DNA from: an uncultured Oscillospiraceae bacterium
GTDB lineage: Bacteria > Bacillota > Clostridia > Oscillospirales > Oscillospiraceae
Assembly (NCBI GenBank): GCA_947629915.1
Contig: CANRFN010000005.1
Coordinates: forward strand, 39,121-103,120
Reading direction: 5' to 3'
Length of the DNA: 64,000 nt
Shown: positions 58,696 to 64,000 of the stretch, piece by piece
How positions within the stretch are numbered: position 1 is the stretch's first letter
How the letters are laid out: every line of letters begins with the position of its first letter
Notes under the pieces: generated by a model
Told to the model about the DNA's origin: nothing
The model's database searches: none
What the model saw: only the letters and a program-made list of their open reading frames with translations
Program-made: the position numbers and the translations under genes

Positions 58696-59139
58696 ATGCA
58701 GCACATTGTTTTGGACGAGGCGGAGGTCTCCTTCCCCTCTCGCTCCGCCAACGAGGGGTTTGCCCGGGCCGCGGCGGCGTGCTTTGCCGCCCGGCTGGAC
58801 CCCACCCTGGAGGAACTGGCGGACATCCGCACCGCGGTCTCGGAGGCGGTCACCAACGCGGTGGTCCACGCGTACCCGGACAAGATCGGGAAGATCACCA
58901 TGCGGCTCCGGCTGCTGGAGGACGACGTTTTAGAGATCGTGGTCCGGGATCAGGGCGTGGGCATTCCGGACATCAAGAAGGCCCGGGAGCCCCTCTTCAC
59001 CACCGGCAACGAGGAGCGCTCCGGCATGGGCTTCACCATCATGGAGAGCTTTATGGACACCCTGCAGGTGCGCTCCACCGTGGGGAGGGGCACCACCGTA
59101 ACCATGCGGCGCCGTCTCGCCCGCCGCACGTCCCAATGA
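58696..59139 (+). CDS. spoIIAB: Anti-sigma F factor / kinase SpoIIAB
   Basis: A 147-residue GHKL-type ATPase kinase. The N box is IRTAVSEAVTNAVVHAY, the G1 box VVRDQGVGIPD, and the G2 box TGNEERSGMGFTIME. It phosphorylates SpoIIAA and sequesters sigma F. ATG 58696 follows GAGGAGGT. The gene overlaps sigF by 4 bp. Confidence 0.95.
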   Translation: MQHIVLDEAEVSFPSRSANEGFARAAAACFAARLDPTLEELADIRTAVSEAVTNAVVHAYPDKIGKITMRLRLLEDDVLEIVVRDQGVGIPDIKKAREPLFTTGNEERSGMGFTIMESFMDTLQVRSTVGRGTTVTMRRRLARRTSQ

Positions 59140-59852
59140 TCCGGGGCGTGGACGCCCCTGCGCTGCTGGCCGCCGCCCGGGAGGGAGACAACGATGCCTG
59201 TGAGCGGCTGCTGCTGGACAACAGCGGCCTCATCTGGTCTGTGGCCCGGCGGTTTTGCGGCAGGGGCACCGATCCGGAGGACCTCTATCAGCTGGGCTGT
59301 CTGGGGTTTTTGAAGGCGGTCCGCGGCTTCGACCCCACCTACGGCACCCAGTTCTCCACCTACGCCGTGCCCAAGATCGCCGGGGAGATCCGCCGGTTTC
59401 TCCGGGACGATGGGGCGGTGAAGGTGAGCCGTGGGCTGAAGGAACAGGCCGCGGAGCTCCGGCAGAAGCGGGAGACCCTGCGCTATCGCCTGGGCCGGGA
59501 TCCCACCGTCTCCGAGCTGGCGGCGGCCACCGGTCTGGAGCCGGAGGAGGTGGCCGCAGCGGAGACAACCGTGTGTACCGTGACCTCCCTCCAGGAGGAG
59601 ATCGGCGAGGACGGGCTGGCCCTGGAGTCCATTCTGGGGGACGATGGCATCGAGGAGGACCTCATCGAGCGGCTCACCCTCCGCCAGGCCATAGAGGACC
59701 TGCCGGAGCGGGAGCAAAAGGTGATCAAGCTCCGGTTCTTCCGCAACTTCACCCAGCAGGCGGTGTCCCGGGTGCTGGGGGTAAGCCAGGTGCAGGTGTC
59801 CCGGATCGAGAAAAAGGCGGTACAGCGGCTCCGGGAGGCCCTCACCCTGTGA
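59136..59852 (+). CDS. sigF: Sporulation sigma factor SigF
   Basis: A 238-residue sigma-70-type factor. Region 2 contains EDLYQLGCLGFLKAVRGFDP and FSTYAVPKIAGEIRRFLRDD; region 3 reads RLGRDPTVSELAAATGLEPE; region 4 ends in FTQQAVSRVLGVSQVQVSRI. Its ATG overlaps the SpoIIAB stop (ATGA), so synthesis is coupled to its inhibitor. It directs early forespore transcription and shows that the host lineage has sporulation genes. Confidence 0.95.
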   Translation: MIRGVDAPALLAAAREGDNDACERLLLDNSGLIWSVARRFCGRGTDPEDLYQLGCLGFLKAVRGFDPTYGTQFSTYAVPKIAGEIRRFLRDDGAVKVSRGLKEQAAELRQKRETLRYRLGRDPTVSELAAATGLEPEEVAAAETTVCTVTSLQEEIGEDGLALESILGDDGIEEDLIERLTLRQAIEDLPEREQKVIKLRFFRNFTQQAVSRVLGVSQVQVSRIEKKAVQRLREALTL

Positions 59853-59879
59853 GCTGCAGCAGAGTCGTTTGCATCCAAC

Positions 59880-59920
59880 ACCCGTTGAGGCCGGCAGTTG
59901 CCCCTCATCGGGTTCTTTTC
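59880..59920 (+). terminator. Terminator of the spoIIA operon
   Basis: ACCCGTTGAGG (59880-59890) pairs with CCTCATCGGGT (59903-59913) with one G-U and is followed by TCTTTTC. The stretch 59921-60190 shows no gene or other clear element. Confidence 0.7.
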
Positions 59921-60266
59921 TTCTCTGGGGCAGAGGCTTTCCAGATAGATGCAGTTTGCCAGACAAAATCTACCGGTACGCGGGGAATCCGGCGGTATTG
60001 GTCACTTTCAAGCGCCATATGCCAGTGCAAATTGCACGTTCCAATCGGGAAAGAGCTTGTGGCAGAAAACCATTTTGCCCTTGACTTTTGCCCCCCTTCC
60101 TGCTAATCTCTGAAAGTACCAAGGATGGTTTTCCCAAGGGGAAACCCGGCAGATTTCAAATGCAACAGGCAGCGCCCAGGAAGGAGAAACGTGATCGCCT
60201 ACGGACAGTAACACCGCCGCCAACGATTTTGCCCTGCAGTTTCAGACAAACCACGTCATCCTGTAT

Positions 60267-61730
60267 GTGGGCCAGGGCATCTCCGAGAGAGAACTGCGCG
60301 AGATCGCTCCCCTGCCCTGGAGCGCCGTGATCACCAGCCGCCCGGAGGAACACCTCGCCGCTCTCTTTCAGAGCCCCGGCCGGCATGTGGCGCATCGGTA
60401 TGCGCGGGTCTACGCGGAGGAGCAGATCCACACGAGAGTCCAGCTCAGCCGCACGAGCCTGCCCGTTCTGCAGCTCTTCGGAGACCCGCCAGGCCTGCTG
60501 GAGGGCCCAGAAGACGCGATGACCGAAGACGAAGAGAGATACTGCGCCTGGAAAATGCTAGAGCTCCTTCCAGACCTCATGGACAGGGTACACCCCCTGG
60601 TGCTGGTAGGCGTGGACTCCAACGCGGACTGGTTTTTGATGCCGCGCCTCTCCATGCTGCTTTGGCGGTGCGCCGCCGAGGGCTCTGTCTCCATTTGGGG
60701 TATATCCTCTGAGACCTGGGCACGTCATCCCAAGGGACACGCCGCTCTGGAGCGGTGCGGCGTCCGCTGCTGCCCATCCTCCCTGCACGAGATTCTCAGC
60801 ACACCTGCCGTGCAGGCTCTGCATGCTGCGGCTCCAGAAGACTTACCGGAGGAATGCCTTCACGGGGACCTGTATTATCAGGACGGCAGGGCGGTCTTTC
60901 TCCCCCCGCACGAGCAGTTCTTTTTCCAGAACATCGTCTCTCTCCTCACGGAGCGGGTACTGCATTGGGTTCGCCCAAGGGAAGAGGATCTGCAGTCCTG
61001 GTTCTCGAGCTTTCTGAGAGACAGCCGGATCGCCCCCGCGTGGTATGGCTATCACCGCCGCTCCCCCTTCCATGTGCAGCGCTCTTTTGAGGAGCCGCTC
61101 TTTCAGCTGGTCTGCCAGGCATTGCACGGCCAGCCGGAGAAAAACCGTCTGATCGTCCTGTCTGGGCCGCCCTGCAGCAGCAAGAGCATCACCCTGGCCG
61201 CCATCGCATACCGGGCTTTCTGCCTGCGCTGCTGCCCGATTCTCTATCTCTCGCAGGATCTCCTGGACAGCTTGGATTATGAGCCGCGGTATTTGGACAC
61301 CGCCCTGCAGGATCTGGCGTTCCATGCTGCGGCCAAGACTCCCACGCTGCTCATTCTGGACTCCTCTCTTCCCGGCTTTCTCATGAAGCGGGTCTATCGC
61401 CTCTATGACGCTCTGAACCAGCGGGGAAGGCGTTTCGTGATGGTGTGCAGCAGCCGGGATGCAGGCATAGCCGGCACGGAGATCTGTAGGGCTGCGGAAG
61501 AGCGCACCATCGTCTTTGCCCAGGACACGTTCAACGAGCAGGAGCAGTCCCAGTTCTGGGAGATCTGCCGGCACGATTCCGGGCTCTCCGATGCCGTTCT
61601 CACCAAGCTGCAGGACAGGCTGCGGCGGGACGGCACAGCGGAAGTGGCCATCTTCTACCACAAGCTCAAAGCCCTGCTGCGCCGGGACGACCTCTATGGC
61701 TCAGAGGACGCGTACATCGCGTATGCCTGA
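60267..61730 (+). CDS. Putative SIR2-like N-terminus plus P-loop NTPase; possible defence or STAND-type protein
   Basis: A 487-residue protein from GTG 60267. The beginning (YVGQGISERELREIAPLPWS when read with the open upstream codons) resembles the nucleotide loop of SIR2_2-type domains. A P-loop GPPCSSKS lies at residues 300-307 and a Walker B-like TLLILDSS near 355, with a C-terminal helical region. The frame is open back to a TGA at 60192-60194 without ATG, GTG or TTG, yet a good AGGAAGGAG (60178-60186) and GTG 60191 open a six-codon frame out of phase. The N-terminus may therefore have suffered a frameshift. Function is inferred only. Confidence 0.55.
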   Translation: MGQGISERELREIAPLPWSAVITSRPEEHLAALFQSPGRHVAHRYARVYAEEQIHTRVQLSRTSLPVLQLFGDPPGLLEGPEDAMTEDEERYCAWKMLELLPDLMDRVHPLVLVGVDSNADWFLMPRLSMLLWRCAAEGSVSIWGISSETWARHPKGHAALERCGVRCCPSSLHEILSTPAVQALHAAAPEDLPEECLHGDLYYQDGRAVFLPPHEQFFFQNIVSLLTERVLHWVRPREEDLQSWFSSFLRDSRIAPAWYGYHRRSPFHVQRSFEEPLFQLVCQALHGQPEKNRLIVLSGPPCSSKSITLAAIAYRAFCLRCCPILYLSQDLLDSLDYEPRYLDTALQDLAFHAAAKTPTLLILDSSLPGFLMKRVYRLYDALNQRGRRFVMVCSSRDAGIAGTEICRAAEERTIVFAQDTFNEQEQSQFWEICRHDSGLSDAVLTKLQDRLRRDGTAEVAIFYHKLKALLRRDDLYGSEDAYIAYA

Positions 61731-61773
61731 GCAGGCCCTGCTCGATGTAATTGTAAACATTCTGTGATCTCTC

Positions 61774-61802
61774 TTGACATCTAATATTATACGGCGTATA
61801 GT
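61774..61802 (+). promoter_or_regulatory. Promoter of the GT2-GtrA operon
   Basis: TTGACA (61774-61779), 17-bp spacer, TATAGT (61797-61802), 28 bp before the start codon at 61830. Confidence 0.8.
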
Positions 61803-61829
61803 ATAGCCGGAAGGGGGAAACGCCGGGAC

Positions 61830-62798
61830 ATGCGGCCGAATACACTGTACATTGCTGTTCCCTGCTACAACGAGGAGGAGGTACTCCCTGAGACCTCCCG
61901 CAGGCTGGGGGAAAAGATGCGGCAGCTCATCGCCTCCGGACAGATCAGCGGCAAGAGCCGGGTGCTGTTCGTGAACGATGGCTCCAAGGACAAGACCTGG
62001 GAGGTGATCTCCGCTCTGCACGAGAAAGACCCCCTCTTCAGCGGTCTGAACCTGAGCCGAAACCGGGGCCACCAGAACGCCCTTCTGGCGGGCCTGCTCA
62101 CCGCCAAAGACCGGGCGGACATGGTGATCTCCATGGACGCAGACCTCCAGGACGATGTGGACGCGGTGGACGCCATGGTGGAGAAGTACCACAACGGGAT
62201 GGACATCGTATACGGCGTCCGCTCCTCCCGGGCCAAGGACACCTTCTTCAAGCGCTTCACCGCCGAGGCCTTCTACCGCCTCATGAACCGCATGGGGGCG
62301 GAGACCGTCTTCAACCACGCGGACTACCGCCTCATGTCCCGCAGGGCGCTGGAGGGGCTGGCCGAATTCAAGGAGGTAAATCTCTTCCTCCGGGGCATCG
62401 TGCCCATGATCGGGTACCCCACAGACACGGTGGAGTACGAGCGGGGCGAGCGCTTTGCCGGGGAGAGCAAATATCCCCTGAAGAAGATGCTGGCCTTCGC
62501 CATGGAGGGCATCACCTCCCTCTCCACCAAGCCCATCCGCATGATCACCGGTCTCGGCGTGCTGATCTTCATCATCTCCATCGCCATGCTGGTCTACTCC
62601 GTGGTCCGCTGGGCCATGGGGGCCACCACGCTGGGCTGGGCCAGCGTGATGTGCTCCGTGTGGGCCATCGGCGGGCTGATTCTCCTCTCCCTCGGGGTGA
62701 TCGGGGAGTATGTGGGCAAGATCTATCTGGAGACAAAAGGCAGGCCCCGCTTCCTGATCAAGGACATTCTGGAGGACAGCGATGAAAAAGTTCTTTGA
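61830..62798 (+). CDS. Family 2 glycosyltransferase, polyprenyl-phosphate sugar synthase type (GtrB-like)
   Basis: A 322-residue membrane-anchored transferase. The GT-A domain starts LYIAVPCYNEEEVLPE, binds the metal through MDADLQDD (about residues 107-114; DxD) and includes SRNRGHQNALLAGL. Two C-terminal membrane helices follow (about 232-290: MITGLGVLIFIISIAMLVYS and a second near WAIGGLILLSLGVIGEYVG). It should load a sugar onto a lipid carrier for export by the GtrA protein next to it. It overlaps gtrA-like by 17 bp. Confidence 0.93.
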   Translation: MRPNTLYIAVPCYNEEEVLPETSRRLGEKMRQLIASGQISGKSRVLFVNDGSKDKTWEVISALHEKDPLFSGLNLSRNRGHQNALLAGLLTAKDRADMVISMDADLQDDVDAVDAMVEKYHNGMDIVYGVRSSRAKDTFFKRFTAEAFYRLMNRMGAETVFNHADYRLMSRRALEGLAEFKEVNLFLRGIVPMIGYPTDTVEYERGERFAGESKYPLKKMLAFAMEGITSLSTKPIRMITGLGVLIFIISIAMLVYSVVRWAMGATTLGWASVMCSVWAIGGLILLSLGVIGEYVGKIYLETKGRPRFLIKDILEDSDEKVL

Positions 62799-63195
62799 TG
62801 TCTCCATGATCAAGTTCCTGCTGGTGGGCGTGGTGAACACGGCGGTGGGCTCCGGCGCCATGTTTCTCCTCTATAACCTGGCCCACTGGAACTACTGGAT
62901 CTGCGTGGGCGCCAACTACCTGCTGGGCGGCATCGTGAGCTACTTTCTCAACAAGTACTTCACCTTCCAGAACAAGGAGCAGTCCTGGGCCCAGGTGGGC
63001 CGGTTCGCCCTCACGGTGGTCGTATGCGCCGGCATCGGGTACGGCATCGCCAAGCCCCTGGTGCGGATGGCGCTGTCCGGCTTCTCCCAGTCCGTCCAGG
63101 ACAACGGGGCCATGCTGGTGGGCATGGTGCTCTACACCGGCCTCAACTACCTGGGCCAGCGGTTCTTCGCCTTCCGGGAGAAGGACCCCAAGTGA
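62782..63195 (+). CDS. GtrA-family membrane protein (flippase-like)
   Basis: A 137-residue protein with four membrane helices (KFLLVGVVNTAVGSGAMFLL, ICVGANYLLGGIVSYFLNKY, FALTVVVCAGIGYGIAKPLV and MLVGMVLYTGLNYLGQRFF). The NKYFTF motif after the second helix is typical of GtrA. It probably flips the lipid-linked sugar made by the upstream GT2 enzyme for wall polymer or lipid decoration. Confidence 0.92.
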   Translation: MKKFFDVSMIKFLLVGVVNTAVGSGAMFLLYNLAHWNYWICVGANYLLGGIVSYFLNKYFTFQNKEQSWAQVGRFALTVVVCAGIGYGIAKPLVRMALSGFSQSVQDNGAMLVGMVLYTGLNYLGQRFFAFREKDPK

Positions 63196-63251
63196 TTTTC
63201 TTATCAGCACCGGGCGCGTGCCCGAGAAATTGCATATCGGAGGTATCAACC

Positions 63252-63845
63252 ATGGCAATTGATTTTGAAGGCCTGAAAGACAGCGTGATCGCCGGCATTC
63301 ACACGGGTGTGGAGAAGGCAAAGGATCTGGCCAACACCGGCGCCGCCAAAGCAAAAGAGCTCAGCGAGACCGGCGCGGCCAAGGCCAAGGAGTTCTCTGA
63401 GGTGAACAAGCTGAAGGTGTCCAACTCCGTGGAGCAGGACGCCATCCGCAAGGCCTACACCGAACTGGGCAAGCTCTACTTCGCCGAGAACGGCAATGAC
63501 CCCGCAGAGCCCTACGCAGACCTGTGCCGCCAGATCGCAGACTCCCTGGCCAAGATCGCGTACAACAACGAGCGCATCGCGGACATCAAGGCCGCCGGCG
63601 CCGCCGCCAGCGACACCGCCCCCGCAGAGGAGGCACCGGTTGAGGAGACCCCCGCCGCCGAGCCCGTGGAGATTCCCGTAGAGGTGACCACCTCTGAGGA
63701 CGCCCCGGCGGAAGAGGCGCCGGCCGAGGAAGCTCCCGCCGAAGAGGCCCCCGCTGAGGAGGCACCGGCTGCCGAGGAGGCTCCCGCGGAGGAGGCCCCC
63801 GCCGCCGAAGAGGCCCCCGCTGAGGAGCCCAAACCCGAGGAGTAA
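63252..63845 (+). CDS. Repeat-rich acidic protein of unknown function
   Basis: A 197-residue protein from ATG 63252 with CGGAGGT upstream. The N-terminal half contains two copies of TGAAKAKE-[LF]-SE in an amphipathic coiled-coil region; a middle block (IRKAYTELGKLYFAENGNDP) resembles small helical proteins with a zinc-ribbon in other Firmicutes but without the cysteines. The C-terminal third is a low-complexity EEAPA repeat, more than ten units. No signal peptide or membrane segment. Function unknown; the tail may be a disordered spacer. Confidence 0.75.
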   Translation: MAIDFEGLKDSVIAGIHTGVEKAKDLANTGAAKAKELSETGAAKAKEFSEVNKLKVSNSVEQDAIRKAYTELGKLYFAENGNDPAEPYADLCRQIADSLAKIAYNNERIADIKAAGAAASDTAPAEEAPVEETPAAEPVEIPVEVTTSEDAPAEEAPAEEAPAEEAPAEEAPAAEEAPAEEAPAAEEAPAEEPKPEE

Positions 63846-63868
63846 GGCAGAGACCACGAGATCGAACT

Positions 63869-63904
63869 GGGGCGCGATGCAGCAATGCATCGCGCCCCTT
63901 TGTA
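63869..63904 (+). terminator. Terminator
   Basis: GGGGCGCGATGCA (63869-63881), loop GCAA, TGCATCGCGCCCC (63886-63898), then TTTG. Confidence 0.85.
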
Positions 63905-63914
63905 GTATCTGCAC

Positions 63915-64000
63915 GAGAAAACGGTAACTGTACGGTGAGCCCGGTTGGGAATGTGCGTCCCGCTACGGTGGCCAGTAGGATACAGGGCTGTTGCTGTGGA
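63915..64000 (+). other. Possible start of a structured RNA, cut by the window end
   Basis: The segment around 63932-63978 (ACGGTGAGCCCGG, then GTGCGTCCCGCTACGGTGG) resembles the conserved core of cobalamin riboswitches (GGTG...AA...CCCGCNAC-GTG). The diagnostic B12 box would lie beyond the window, so this cannot be confirmed. Confidence 0.25.

Noticed and set aside
53972..63924. Shared 13-base string CACGAGAAAACGG at 53972 and 63912
   Set aside because: A match of this length is expected several times by chance in 64 kb; flanks do not match.

Overview
The window looks like part of the chromosome of a high-G+C, spore-forming Firmicute of the Oscillospiraceae/Flavonifractor type. The evidence is an intact spoIIAA-spoIIAB-sigF operon, a valyl T-box leader, AGGAGG-type ribosome binding sites and human-gut-style glycosidases. 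Species cannot be named from the sequence alone. Roughly the first 32.7 kb is an integrated tailed phage; the rest is host DNA with a patch of transposase-derived genes.

Prophage, 1 to about 32,720. The left end is cut by the window (no integrase or left att site visible). Rightward late genes run in classical order: a ParB-like C-terminus, terminase small and large subunits, a lambda-like head module (gpW-like, portal, Clp-type protease with a nested scaffold, decoration protein, major capsid), head-tail and tail completion proteins, then a P2/Mu-like contractile tail (sheath, tube, frameshifted tail chaperone, tape measure, X, D, V, U-like, W/gp25, J, I) and distal tail proteins. The virion should be a myovirus with a chimeric lambda-head/P2-tail plan. 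Two programmed -1 frameshift sites are visible: the expected one in the tail chaperone (TTTTTTC, 13295-13301), and a less expected one at the last codons of the major capsid gene (A AAC CCT, 8053-8059, followed after 6 nt by an 11-bp stem).

Between the tail tip and the lysis genes sits a complete diversity-generating retroelement (DGR), 23352-26388: a C-type-lectin/FGE-fold target protein whose last 40 residues are the variable repeat, a hairpin with a GATA tetraloop just downstream, an avd gene, a 118-bp template repeat, and a reverse transcriptase with YMDD and the DGR-type GxxxSQ motif. Of 15 VR/TR differences, 14 lie at template adenines. The avd-TR-RT unit appears to have its own promoter overlapped by palindromic operator-like sites. 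Holin and CHAP endolysin follow, then a strong terminator.

From 27,950 to 32,490 a leftward cluster of small acidic proteins of unknown function faces the late genes. Six of the genes share an 18-nt leader element that folds with compensatory base changes. Three copies of a TGTTCA-N6-TGAACA palindrome flank the two leftward promoters, and an XRE repressor gene is adjacent. A tRNA-Arg(CCG) gene at 32719-32792 probably marks the right integration junction.

Host part, 33-64 kb: an atypical DinJ-like antitoxin pair; a GH35 beta-galactosidase; a heterodimeric ABC exporter with one degenerate ATPase site; GNAT and histidine-phosphatase genes; four leftward transposase-like paralogues (one broken by a stop codon and a frameshift); a methyltransferase; CutC; a GH29 alpha-fucosidase; a large transglutaminase-like protein with a very acidic tail; a truncated ISL3-type transposase; T-box-controlled valS; the spoIIA operon behind a terminator-like hairpin; a SIR2/P-loop-like protein lacking a clear start; a GT2/GtrA glycolipid pair; and a repeat-rich acidic protein. 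The window ends in sequence that may be the start of a structured RNA.
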